Shown here: positions 11,163-21,240 of the stretch, piece by piece
Layout of the letters: every line of letters begins with the position of its first letter
How positions within the stretch are numbered: the first letter of the stretch is position 1
Source: Ailurus styani
Lineage: Eukaryota; Chordata; Mammalia; Carnivora; Ailuridae
Length of the DNA stretch: 64,000 nt
Direction: 5' to 3'
Assembly (NCBI GenBank): GCA_002007465.1
Contig: LNAC01000279.1
Location: 1,068,108-1,132,107 of the forward strand
Position numbers and translations under genes: made by a program
Notes under the pieces: model-generated
Told to the model about the DNA's origin: nothing
Seen by the model: only the letters and a program-made list of their open reading frames with translations
Database searches by the model: none

Positions 11163-12400
11163 CTTTTTAAAAAGTCAACTTTATTGAGGTATGATTTACA
11201 TACCATAACATGTACATCTAAAGTTTCTATTTGCTTAGTTTGGGAAAGATATGCACCAGTGTGACCACCTTCACAAGCAAGATATAGAATTTCTCCATCA
11301 TCCCGAAAATTTCCTATGTGTTCTTAATCCCATGGCATTGGACCATGGCCCCAGGAAACTACAGAACTCCTTCCCATCTAGGTTAGATTTTTGTTCTCTA
11401 CAGTTTCACATAAATTAAATTATATAGTATGAACTCTTAGGGATTGGCTTCTTTCCCGAACATATTGAGATATATAAATATGTATATGGTTGCCTTGTTT
11501 TTGTGCTGAGTAGTATTCCATTGTGCGGATATAATACAATTTGTTTATGTGCTCAGCTGTTGATGCATATACAACTGGTATGAACATTCATGAACAATTC
11601 TTTGTGTGGACTTGTGTTGCCACTTCTCTTGGGTAAACAACCAGGAGTGGAATGTCTGGGCCACATGATTGGTCATGATTGGGAGACTGCCAAACTGGGT
11701 CCAAAGTGACCATACCCATTTACATTACCTCCAGCAAATGTGTATGTTTCAGTTCTTCCACATCCTGGCTGACACTCAGGGTAGTTAGACTTTCTAACTT
11801 GAGGCATCCTAGTGGATGTGTTGTGGTTTTCATGGTGTCCTTTGATCCTTAGAAGTTCCTAATTTTAATGAAGTCCAGTATAATGACTCTTTTTCTTTCT
11901 TAAGATTTATTTATTTATTTTTAGAGAGAGAGTGTATGAGTGAGAACACGGAGTGGGGGGAGAGGTAGAGGGATAGAAATTTCAAGCAGACTCCGCACTA
12001 AGCAAGGAGCCCAATGCGGGGCTCAATCCCATGACCCCTGAGATCACAACCTGAGTTGAAACCAAGAGTTGGACACTGAACCAATGGAGGCACGCAGGTA
12101 CCCCTGACTCTTTCCTTTTATGTCTAGTGTTTTTGATGTCTTTGCCTACCACACATTGTGAGGATATTCTCCTGCATATCCTTTTGGACTTCCACTATTT
12201 TACCTTCTGCATTAAGCTCTAATATTCTTGCACTCCTTCCATTAATTTTGTGCATGATGTGAGGAAGAAGGCAAAGCTTGTTTTCCCCCTTCAGACACTC
12301 AGTCAGCTGCCTTTTCTCTTTGTCTATTCTCCTACTGAAGGGTGTTTCATGGAATTGAACATTTAGGCCCTCCAAACTCCATGGTGAAGTAATCCACGTG
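11163..12400 (-). mobile_element. Ancient L1 (L1M type) 3' half
   Basis: Antisense of an old L1 end: AACTTTATTGAGGTATGATTTACATACC at 11178-11205, 'GTGCTGAGTAGTATTCCATTGTG' near 11505, and the ORF2 C-terminal region to about 12400. It is interrupted by a CanSINE at 11900-12104. It carries many indels and no intact frame. Confidence 0.8.
11900..12104 (-). mobile_element. CanSINE, diverged
   Basis: Minus-strand copy in the old L1, flanked by the short repeat TGACTCTTT. Its head (CACGCAGGTACCCC) is mutated, so it is older than most others here. Confidence 0.85.
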
Positions 12401-13395
12401 ATTTTGATGACTTTCATGTGCACACATGTGAGGTCTTCTCCAGGAGAGCCACCCTGGGGTGTGGGATGTGCACAGGTTCAGCTCTTCTGGATGTCACCAA
12501 CTTGCTCTGAAACACAAAGACTCACCTGCAGCATAGAGCAGACCTTGTTTCTACCCTCCCAGCCATGCTTGCTGTCATCAGACTCAAACATTTCTGCCAG
12601 ACTGATGGGTGTGGGGTTCGCAGGATTCAGTGATTTGCTAGGGAACCTCCCAGGACTCAGCACATAGAGTAAAATCAGCCCAGAGCAAAGGTGCATGGGG
12701 AGAAGCCAGGGGATACAGTTCCCAGATCCCTGCCCAGTGGGGTCACATGGGACATGCCTAACTCCCCAGGCAGGAGCAGTGACAATATGTGTGATGTATC
12801 ACCCCCCTCCCCAAGGAGCTTGTCAGAAGTCACTACCCAGGGTTTTTATCTGGGCCACATCACGTGGACACCCTCTGCCTGGCTCGTACCAGAATTCCAG
12901 ATCCCCAGGCAGAGTGGTTATTCAGCACAAGCCAAAGTACCTGTGCAGTTAATGCCCAGTGAGGCCCTCCTATCACATGAGTGGAAACCCTCCCCAAATC
13001 CACACTGCCAGACACCCCCCAAGGGCCCATGTTGTGAGCAGGCCTAAGGACAGCTGTCCCAAGCCTGCGGTGCTGGCTCTTAACAGCCCGGGCCTGTGGA
13101 GTCCATCCTTGTGGAATGCAGGGGCTGGAGACAGTCTGGTTCAGGGAAGTCACCTGTGTAGGGCGGCTCTTCCCCAGGCACTGCCATCAGACGATTCAGT
13201 CTGTATGTCCTTGAAGGAGTGTCCACATCTTGGACAGACGTGTCGCCAGAGACACCTTGTGGGCTCTACTGAAGGGCAGAGTCATGGCGCCCGGGGGACA
13301 AGCACAGAGCACCCTTATGCGGGGTGGTGTCAGGTAGAGGCCTTTGTTGGAAACCACAGATTTCAGATCACAGGTGAGGATGATCAAAGCAGGAA
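12401..13395. other. Intergenic sequence downstream of gene 2
   Basis: Moderate-GC sequence without a recognised repeat. The open frames here (for example 12959-13624) have no family resemblance and no supporting signals, and I do not call them genes. Confidence 0.4.
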
Positions 13396-13401
13396 TTTAT
13401 T
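13396..13401 (-). terminator. Candidate poly(A) signal of gene 2
   Basis: AATAAA on the minus strand, about 400 nt after the stop. It is the first such hexamer downstream. The 3'UTR between is not similar to that of genes 3, 5 and 6. Confidence 0.5.
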
Positions 13402-13801
13402 GGAGGGATCGACAGCTCACACAATGAGGGGTGATGAAGAAACCAGCTCAGGAATCAGTGCAGGAGCCAGGGACACACCGGGTCCAAGGACAATGGTGAG
13501 ACAGCTCTGGAGAAGGTATTTGATCTCCTCTCCCTTCACTGCACATAGGTTCAAAGGCTTGGGGAGCCCAGCTGGCCTTGCTAAGGTCACTGCCAACCCA
13601 GGTGGAGGAGGCAGGGCATGTTGAGTTGGAAAAGTTAGTACTTGAGGAATTTCAGTGGGTCAAGTGCACAGTGGGGAATGGGTGACCAGTGTCCACTGCG
13701 GTGCCCAGGGAAGGGGGCTAGACACTTGTCTTGGTGCTTCGTGAAGAATCCAGGCTGTGCAGATGAGCTCCTGAGCTTTGGAGTGCCCCTAAGAAGATCA
13801 C

Positions 13802-14785
13802 TCAACAGCAGGACTTCTGGGTCGAGGCGGGCACGCAGCAGGCCTGGCGGGAGCCCACGGGGCGGCACAGCAGGGACACGCAGGAGGCCCGGCGGCAGCA
13901 GCTGGGCTGGCAGGAGGAGGCGGGGGCACAGCAGGGGGAGGCGGGCACGCAGCAGGCGGGCCTGCACACGGGCTGGCAGAGCAGGGACACGCAGGAGGAG
14001 GGTCTGCAGCAGGACGAGGAGCAGGGGCTGGGCTGACAGCAGGAGGGGGCTGAGCAGGGAGAGGCCTGACAGCAGATAGGGGTACAGGAGATGGGCTTAC
14101 AGCAGACAGGGGTGCAGCAGACGGGCTTGCAGCAGACAGGGGTGCAGCAGACGGGCTTGCAGCAGACAAGGGTGCAGGAGACGGGTTTGCAGCAGTCTTC
14201 CTGACAGGGGGAGGAGCTGCAGCAGGAGGGCTGGCAGCTAGACTGCTGGCAGCCTGAGGAGGCTGAGCAGGGGGAGGCCTGGCAGCAGACAGGGGTGCAG
14301 CAGACAGGAGTGCAGCAGAGAGACACGCAGCAGTCTTCCTGGCAGGGGGAGGAGCTGCAGCAGGAGGGCTGGCAGCTAGACTGCTGGCAGCATGAGGAGG
14401 CTGAGCAGGGGGAGGCCTGGCAGCAGGCAGGGGTGCAGCAGACAGGCTTGCAGCAGACAGGGGTGCAGCAGACAGGCTTGCAGCAGACAGGGGTGCAGCA
14501 GATGGGCTTGCAGCAGACAGACACACAGCAGTCTTCCTGGCAGGGGCAGGAGCTGGTGCAGGCTGGTTGGCAGGGGCTGGACGCACAGCTGGCAGGGGTG
14601 CAGAGGAGGGTCAGGCAGGTGGGGGCACAGCAGGTGGGGGCGCAGCAGGGGGGCTCACAGCAGCTCTCAGGGCAGTCGTCCACCTGCCAGGAGGAGTCGG
14701 GGCAGGAGTCCCAGGAGCCGGGCAGGCAGACGCGGCTGCCGTAGCTCCGGTCGCTGGAGCAGACGGACAGGGTGGACGCGGCCAT
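13802..14785 (-). CDS. KRTAP10: Keratin-associated protein, KRTAP10 type (gene 2, 327 aa)
   Basis: A complete single-exon frame from ATG 14785 (context CCCACCATGG) to TGA at 13802. The N-terminus [20 protein letters not shown], then [18 protein letters not shown] and [11 protein letters not shown], is the KRTAP10 signature. The middle has three blocks of [14 protein letters not shown] decapeptides divided by [21 protein letters not shown] spacers and CQEDCC. The C-terminal block [21 protein letters not shown]...QKSCC closes it. At 327 residues it is the longest complete copy here because it has one more spacer/repeat block. The product is a high-sulphur matrix protein of the hair shaft that acts through disulphide bonds with trichocyte keratins. 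It is the only complete minus-strand copy. Confidence 0.96.
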   Translation of the reverse strand: MAASTLSVCSSDRSYGSRVCLPGSWDSCPDSSWQVDDCPESCCEPPCCAPTCCAPTCLTLLCTPASCASSPCQPACTSSCPCQEDCCVSVCCKPICCTPVCCKPVCCTPVCCKPVCCTPACCQASPCSASSCCQQSSCQPSCCSSSPCQEDCCVSLCCTPVCCTPVCCQASPCSASSGCQQSSCQPSCCSSSPCQEDCCKPVSCTLVCCKPVCCTPVCCKPVCCTPVCCKPISCTPICCQASPCSAPSCCQPSPCSSSCCRPSSCVSLLCQPVCRPACCVPASPCCAPASSCQPSCCRRASCVSLLCRPVGSRQACCVPASTQKSCC

Positions 14786-14865
14786 GGTGGGGGCGGTGGG
14801 GCTGGAGGAGGGTGTGAGTGTGAGTGTGAGTGTGTATGTGTGTGAGGTACTGGGCTGTCTTTTGG

Positions 14866-14873
14866 CTTTTATA
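14866..14873 (-). promoter_or_regulatory. TATA box of gene 2
   Basis: TATAAAAG on the minus strand, 88 bp before the ATG. It is followed by a 5'UTR rich in CACACT repeats ending CCCTCCTCCAGCCCCACCGC, as in genes 3, 5 and 6. Confidence 0.9.
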
Positions 14874-14918
14874 CCCTCCCAGGTGTGTATTTGTCCCAGC
14901 AGTAGGCCCCGCTTGCCT

Positions 14919-14937
14919 CCCTTCCTTGTTGGTGTTT
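14919..14937 (-). promoter_or_regulatory. Shared KAP upstream element (gene 2 copy)
   Basis: AAACACCAACAAGGAAGGG on the minus strand, 46 bp upstream of TATA. The same string occurs 42-80 bp upstream of TATA in genes 4, 5 and 6. A protein-binding role is inference. Confidence 0.55.
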
Positions 14938-16699
14938 GGAGCCCCGGGGACTCATTAGCGACAGCTGTATGTTTGGTTCTATGAGGCGTTTGCTTAGCTA
15001 TAAAACTCCTATTTTGTATTTTGGGGTCTGTTGACTCATCCTAAGCTACCTGCGGGTACAGAACATACATTGAGCTAGAAAAGGTGAGTCTGCAAATAGC
15101 ATGTTGTGGGGCCAGGTTGACTGTGTAAGAAATCCATCTACTCAAATCCTAACTGCCGCTTTGTGGACACCTGCGTGGGTCTTGTGCACACCGGGGTCCC
15201 TGCTTGTCAGGGCAGCACAGCTGCTAGAGTAAGAGGGTGTGGAGCCAGACATGTTCTGGTTGTGACTCCCTGGTCCTCTCTCTGGTTCAGGGAGTTCCCC
15301 TGAGGCCACGTGCAGGTGGCAAGCAGGGGATGGTGACACATTCAGGTGGCCATGCTTTCCATGTCCTTGGGTGGTCATGCAGGCCACTTCTGTCTGACCA
15401 CCCAGCGAACCCATGGATTCTGCTTCTGTCCATGGCCTTCTTACACCCCCAAATCCTGCGAACCTTGAATACAAACTGAGCACCCCATTTCCCATCTGCC
15501 ATAAGTGCAGCTCCCACAAACCCTCCATAGGAAAAACAACAGTTGCTTTTGTATTTCCTATTGATTTTCTTGATTGTTAACTGAAAAATTCCTTGGGTAA
15601 CCCTAGCCAAAAACCTGAAAGTCATCCAAGCCCCTTCCTTTCTTCTTCAAAGAATATCCAAGTGGCCACCAAGTGGTTTTGGTTCCCTCTGCTAAATAAA
15701 TTTCCATCCTCTCTGGTCCTTTTACCTTCCAAGCATGGATGTATTCACTGTGGAGCCAGCCCCCACATGCTGGAAACAGTGCCGAACTGGAGAATGCACA
15801 GCTCACAGTCCCGTGGAGGCCTGCCAGCCAGGGGAGGCAGGTGCTTGGTGCCCTGTGATGGTCGTGAAGAATGGATTCGGTGGCACCGGGCCCAGAGGAG
15901 TGGTGTCACAGCCCAGTGCAAGGGCTCTAAGGGCACACAGGCAGCGTGCGCTGCCCCTGCTCTGTCTGTGGCCTCCAATTCTCACCCTTCCTGGCCATTC
16001 TGTTTCCAGCAGAGGTTCTCACCCCTGCCCTCTCACCTACGAGGACGTCCATGCTGGGGAAGAAAGGGGCTCTAGGAATTCAACTAAACTCCAGCTGAGT
16101 TGCCTTTCTTTATGTCTTGAGTTACAAAACTGGTGTAGATCACAGCCTGATTCAGCTTCTGGCCCTTCTGGAAACCCAGGAACTAATCTGTAAGCTGGAA
16201 GTGCTTGGCAGGGGTGGGAGAGGGCGGTGTTTGCCGTCTATGATGCCGTCTATGATGGCAGCCTCTGCCAGACATATGTACGCCAGCTGGGGACAGCTCA
16301 AAAAGCTGGATAAGATACAAAAGCATCTGTGCAAAGCTTTTGAAGGCTGGTGATGAGACTGAGCATGAAGGGCCAACACGTGGAGATGGGGCAACATCAC
16401 AGAGGTAACTGGCATCTCAGAATGGCTTTTCCTGAAGTGCCGCCGATGAATCCTGGTGTGGGGTGTGAGGGGAAGTGACTGGCATATAGAGAGGTCGGCA
16501 GAGCTTCAGGAAACCTTGGGGAAGGTGGAGAGAAGTCCAAGGGAGTCTGCGACGGCAGAGGTGGCACGGACCCAAGGGACAAGACCCCAGGAACATGGCA
16601 GTCCCCGAGAGGAACTCTAGACCTGCTGGTTAAATCTCAAGGCATTTGCCAAATTGTTCTGCTTCGCAGGAAGAGTACTGAGAAAGCCAGCAGAAAGCC
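14938..16699. other. Divergent interval between genes 2 and 3, first part
   Basis: Mixed-composition intergenic DNA. I see no repeat I can name, no exon-like frame with splice sites, and no KAP remnant. Confidence 0.4.
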
Positions 16700-18200
16700 G
16701 TTAAACCCCAAGCAGAGCTTCAGCAGCCTCGTGAGATGCAGAACCCTTATGACTGGCCAAGGAGGAGTCGCTCTCAGGGGGGACCCCTGGACAGCTCGGT
16801 CCCAGGAGAGGGGAAACCCTCACGTCAGTACGAGTCCTCTGCCGCACCCATGCCACCAGCCAGAGTGGAACCCTTCGGAAGGAGAGAAACTCATCCAGAG
16901 CTGCGAGACTTTTCCACAGACGATGTCAAACATTCAGTCAAGAATCACAGTCAAGAGACAAACAGACGACAGAAACAAGCCTGAGATGACAGTGTTGGAG
17001 TTAATCAGACATAGACTTTCAAGATAACTGTGGTGAAAGTGCTCAGGGAAATAAGTGTAATGAGGGAGATCTTTATCATAAAACTGAAACATAGATGAAG
17101 AAATAAGCAGAAATTCTTGACTGACGAGAACACAGGATGGCATTTATGAACTGATCGATGGCTGTCATAGCAGCGTGGGTGGTGGGCTGGGGTCGGACAG
17201 TGGGAATGGAGCAATGGGATGGTGTCTTTAAGGGGCCAAACGAAATGACTGCAGAACTGGAATAGAGCTCCCCAAGAACGCCGTTTGGAGCTGAAGGTGC
17301 CACAAAACATCAGCAGGCCAGCAAACACGAAGCGGATTCCACACCAGAAGATGCACTTTGAAGTTGCTCTCACAGGAAGCTTTCAAGTAGGATGGCTGGA
17401 GGGCAGAAGCGCAGGAAAATGAGAACCTGAAAAGGCAAACAACAGGACAAATAGAGTGAAAACCAGCCCACACGTCCCTTCTCAGTGTTATAATATGTAT
17501 TATATTTACATCCTGTGGGCTCTGTGCTGTGGTGGAGATGAACAGTGCAGCAGGAGCAGGGGGAGGAGCTGAGGTGTGCCGGGCTCTCAGGGTTGCTCTG
17601 GAAGTGGCCCATGCGCCCACGCCCGTCAGACTTGACCATCCCAGGAGGGTGTGCTGTAGCCTCTGTGCTGACCTCTGAGACAATCACAAAACCACAGACA
17701 ACGACTAATGAATGGGACAGGGGAGATAAAAAACAAAAATACCCCAAAGCAGTCAGGAAACGGTTTGTAAAAGGAACATAGAACACTTTAGACAAACAGA
17801 AAACATACAATCAGGTTGCAGATATAAGCTCAATTATCAATAATGAAATTAAATGTCAAGTATTAAATATTTCAATTTATAAATAAAGATTATGAGTCTG
17901 ACAAAAACGGAAAACCTGTATCCTAATCCTAAGAACTAGATCTTAAATATAAGGCACAGGAAATTTGGAGCCACAAAGATGGGAAAGACACAGACAAATA
18001 CACAGGACAATGTGAGATTCTTTGCAGCTACAAACAAGAAAGAGAAATCTTGATGTATTCATGGGAAAGGAGCTCCAACTTATATTAAGTTACAAAAAAA
18101 CCAGACGGGGTAGATTATGATACAATTTGTATTTTAAAAATGTATATACACAAATACATTATACACATATGTGTAGCTGTACAGAGAGAAAGGTGACAAA
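16700..18200 (+). mobile_element. Very old L1/HAL1-like sequence, sense orientation
   Basis: A-rich text with phrases typical of decayed L1 sense strands (for example around 16900-17110 and 17700-18030, with 'ATAAAGATTATGAGTCTGACAAAAA'). No frame is preserved. Family assignment is tentative. Confidence 0.35.
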
Positions 18201-18204
18201 GTCT

Positions 18205-18790
18205 ATCTTCATTATTCATGGATTCTTAATCTGTGATTCACCTACTTGCTAAAATTTATTTGTGACCCAAATCAATACACATAATGTGTGCGTGGTCATT
18301 TGCGGACACATGCAGAGTACTCCAAATTTAAGCCTCGGACGCGAGTTCCCAGCTGAGGTGGAACAAGGCTCTGCCTCCTGAGTCAGCCCCCAGACTGTAA
18401 GCCTGACCTCTAACTTCGTGCCATGTTTTGTGCTTTATGCTGTGATTTTACTGGTGAAAGTGGCCCCAGATGTAGCACTAAAGGTCTAGGTTTCTGAGCA
18501 CAAGAGGGCTCATGTGCCTTTTGAAGAAAATTCTCGTCCAATAAGCCTTGCTTGGGCGTGACTTAAGGTGTTCTTGGCAGGGAGTCCACTGTTAAATAAG
18601 ATGTATCTCAAGTATTTATTAAATAAGTCGATTTAAACAGAAGCACACATCAAACCAGCCATGGATTGAGCGTTGCTGAGAATCTGACCAGAGCTTGCAG
18701 GGACCCAGCCCCGTATTCTCCCGGGAGTGATGGTTCAGTGTCCCAGACTTGCTAATTCAGTGTTTTTGGTGACTTTCTAGAACCTAGTGA
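18205..18790 (+). mobile_element. Tigger-type (pogo/Tc1-mariner) DNA transposon fossil
   Basis: Starts near TTCATTATTCATGGATTC, continues through TTCCCAGCTGAGG and AGCGCAAGAAGG-like text, and ends near GACTTGCTAATTCAGTG. The same phrases occur in the same order at 44458-44905. It is apparently internally deleted and non-coding. The family name is from memory of such consensus text. Confidence 0.55.
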
Positions 18791-19152
18791 CTGTGACTAA
18801 TGAGAATGCACTGTGTGCACGTGTGCACGTGTGTGTGCAGAGAGAGAGTGGGGGCAGTGAGACAGAGACAGGTGCAGAGATAAAGGGGGAATGTAGCTGC
18901 TTCCTGAGAGGAGGCTGGGTGCTGGTCTGCAGGGGTGAGGGTCATTCGCCCCATGCTGCCCCTGCTCTGAGAACCGGGGTTGGGCCTTGTCCAACCCACT
19001 CCTGCTCCCCTGGGACACGATGGGACCGCTCGAGTCAGGTGCTCCTGCAGGTTTATGAGCTGGACAACATCCAGGCAAACAAACAACATGGACGTGATCT
19101 GGGAGCCGGAACTAGAGGCTGCTGGGGGCCTGGGAGACAACAGGCAGGAGGG

Positions 19153-19160
19153 TATAAAAG
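19153..19160 (+). promoter_or_regulatory. TATA box of gene 3
   Basis: TATAAAAG, 83 bp before the ATG. A CACACT-repeat 5'UTR follows. Upstream, CAAACAAACAACATGG (about 19077-19092) is at best a weak version of the shared upstream element. Confidence 0.9.
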
Positions 19161-19235
19161 CTGTGAGCCTCAGGCCCCCCACACACACTCACACACACTC
19201 ACACTCACCCCTCCTCCAGCCCCACCGCCCCCACC

Positions 19236-20006
19236 ATGGCCGCGTCCACCCTGTCCGTCTGCTCCAGCGACCGGAGCTACGGCAGCCGCGTCTGCATGCC
19301 CGGCTCCTGGGACTCCTGCCCCGACTCCTCCTGGCAGGTGGACGACTGCCCCGAGAGCTGCTGCGAGCCCCCCTGCTGCGCCCCCTCCTGCTGTGCCCCC
19401 ACCTGCCTGACCCTCCTCTGCACCCCTGCCAGCTGCGGGACCAGCCCCTGCCAGCCAGCCTGCACCAGCTCCTGCCCCTGCCAGGAAGACTGCTGTGTGT
19501 CTGTCTGCTGCAAGCCCATCTGCTGCACCCCTGCCTGCTGCCAGACCTCCCCCTGCTCAGCCTCCTCATGCTGCCAGCAGTCTAGCTGCCAGCCCACCTG
19601 TTGCGTCTCCTCCCCTTGCCAGGAAGACTGCTCTGTGTCTCTCTGCTGCAAGCCCGTATGCTGCACCCCTGTCTGCTGCAAGCCCATCTGCTGCACCCCT
19701 GTCTGCTGCAAGCCCGTCTGCTGCACCCCTGTCTGCTGCCAGGCCTCCCCCTGCTCAGCCTCCTCCTGCTGCCAGCCCAGCCCCTGCTCCTCATCCTGCT
19801 GCAGACCCTCCTCCTGCGTGTCCCTGCTCTGCCAGCCCGTGTGCAGGCCCGCCTGCTGCGTGCCCGCCTCCCCCTGCTGTGCCCCCGCCTCCTCCTGCCA
19901 GCCCAGCTGCTGCCGCCGGGCCTCCTGCGTGTCCCTGCTGTGCCGCCCCGTGGGCTCCCGCCAGGCCTGCTGCGTGCCCGCCTCAGCCCAGAAGTCCTGC
20001 TGCTGA
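19236..20006 (+). CDS. KRTAP10: Keratin-associated protein, KRTAP10 type (gene 3, 256 aa)
   Basis: A complete single-exon frame from ATG 19236 (CCCACCATGG) to TGA at 20006. It has the N-terminal KRTAP10 signature with MPGSWDSC, then [19 protein letters not shown] count 69 cysteines in 256 residues (about 27 percent), mostly in CC.P. pentapeptides. There are two repeat blocks: a short one ([13 protein letters not shown]) and one of three decapeptides after CQEDCSVSL. The C-terminus has [10 protein letters not shown] twice and ends QKSCC. It is a trichocyte (hair/fur) matrix protein by family. It is the first plus-strand copy, transcribed away from gene 2. The 3'UTR and flank are shared with genes 5 and 6. 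Confidence 0.97.
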   Translation: MAASTLSVCSSDRSYGSRVCMPGSWDSCPDSSWQVDDCPESCCEPPCCAPSCCAPTCLTLLCTPASCGTSPCQPACTSSCPCQEDCCVSVCCKPICCTPACCQTSPCSASSCCQQSSCQPTCCVSSPCQEDCSVSLCCKPVCCTPVCCKPICCTPVCCKPVCCTPVCCQASPCSASSCCQPSPCSSSCCRPSSCVSLLCQPVCRPACCVPASPCCAPASSCQPSCCRRASCVSLLCRPVGSRQACCVPASAQKSCC

Positions 20007-20319
20007 CGGGGCCATCTCCCCAGGGCCAGCTGGGCTCAGGACCCACCCAGTGACGGTGGTCCTCCCAGCACCCCCTCCGTCCACTCCTGACCTGTGTTAG
20101 GTGGCTGACCACACCCAGGACGGGGTCTCCCCGTGTGTCCACTCTGCTGACCTGACCTTGACGTCCAGCTCCCGAGAACGCTGACCCTGCTGCTCCCTGG
20201 GGCTCCCACTCCCAGGAGGGGCCTCCACATCTTCTGGGTCCCCTGTGCTTCGCTCCCACTTTCTTGGCTCGGGTCCCTTGGCCTCAACTGCCGACCTGTC
20301 AGCACCTGCTCAGCACCCC

Positions 20320-20325
20320 AATAAA
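20320..20325 (+). terminator. Poly(A) signal of gene 3
   Basis: AATAAA in CACCCCAATAAACTCACTCA, 314 nt after the stop. It sits at the same place in genes 5 and 6. Confidence 0.9.
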
Positions 20326-20344
20326 CTCACTCACCCACGGATCT

Positions 20345-21240
20345 GCTTCCTTTCTTCTGACCCTCATGGGGGTGGGGGTGGGGTCCCAGGGGTCTGACCA
20401 GACATTGGTCTCCTCCAGTGGGGAACATTCCTAGGAAGGAGGGACTGAGAAATACCGCAGGGCAGGGCCCGGGGTGGGAGCCACGCCCTCTCCAGGAAGG
20501 TCAGGGCTGCTGGGCCCTGCGTGCCCAGGGCTTCCCGAGGCTGGCTGCCTGCACATGGGTCGTGGTCTGGGGGTTCCCAGCTCCTGGCCCGGTTCCACCC
20601 CCACCTGGGCCAACTGGCCCTAGATGAGCCGGCCTGGGGGCTGCAGGCAGCACAGCCCCTGTGGGCCTGGGGTCCCCCTGGGGTCCTCCCGCGGGCTCTA
20701 CCCACTTAGCAGAAAGGTGGTGTCGTGGGCGAGGCTCTGCTCCTAGCTCTGGAAGAAAACGACTAGGTTTGAAACAAAACGTTACGGGTGGGTAGCAGGG
20801 TCCCCAGGATCCCGTCCTGGGCAGGGCTCCGAGGGCCATCATCTGGTGGGACTCCGCCTGGGAGCCTGAGGGACACGGCGTCCTGGTGCGGGGACTTCCC
20901 TGTGAACTGAGAACCCACCAGGCCTCAACTGCTGTGGACGGCGGCATTGTGTGAGGACACTTGAGGACAAGGGTGGGGACATGCAGCCGGATCACCCACC
21001 AGGGTTCTGGAACTGTTGCAAGCAGTGGCCCAGTGGCCCTGCCCCAAGAAGGATCAGAGCTAGGTCTGCCCTCCCCCGTGAGCCCCACTCTCCCCATGGC
21101 TGTGTCCACGGCCAGAACCCACAAAGGGAGCCTGTGCTGTCCACTGGCTCTCAGTCTCCTTCCCTGTACCCCCAGCCCCCCCGCCCATGCCACACTCCCT
21201 ACCTGCTCCAAGGTCCTTGCCCAAACCCTTCCCCCCAGAC
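20345..21240. repeat. Duplicated flank downstream of gene 3
   Basis: From the poly(A) site to about 20740 this matches the flanks of gene 5 (about 54060-54770) and gene 6 (about 62780-63020), for example GAGGGACTGAGAAAT and GAGCCGGCCTGGGGGCTGCA. It is part of the segmental duplication unit that carried the KAP genes. I recognise nothing from 20750 to 21240. Confidence 0.75.

Noticed and set aside
14295..14744. Long antisense and shifted frames over every KAP gene (for example Gln-rich 'QQTGVQQ' products and Leu/Pro-rich 'LLHPCLLQ' products)
   Set aside because: These are mirror frames of a 30-bp periodic Cys-rich coding repeat that has few stop codons in any frame. They recur identically over all paralogues, have no promoter of their own, and carry no known domain.
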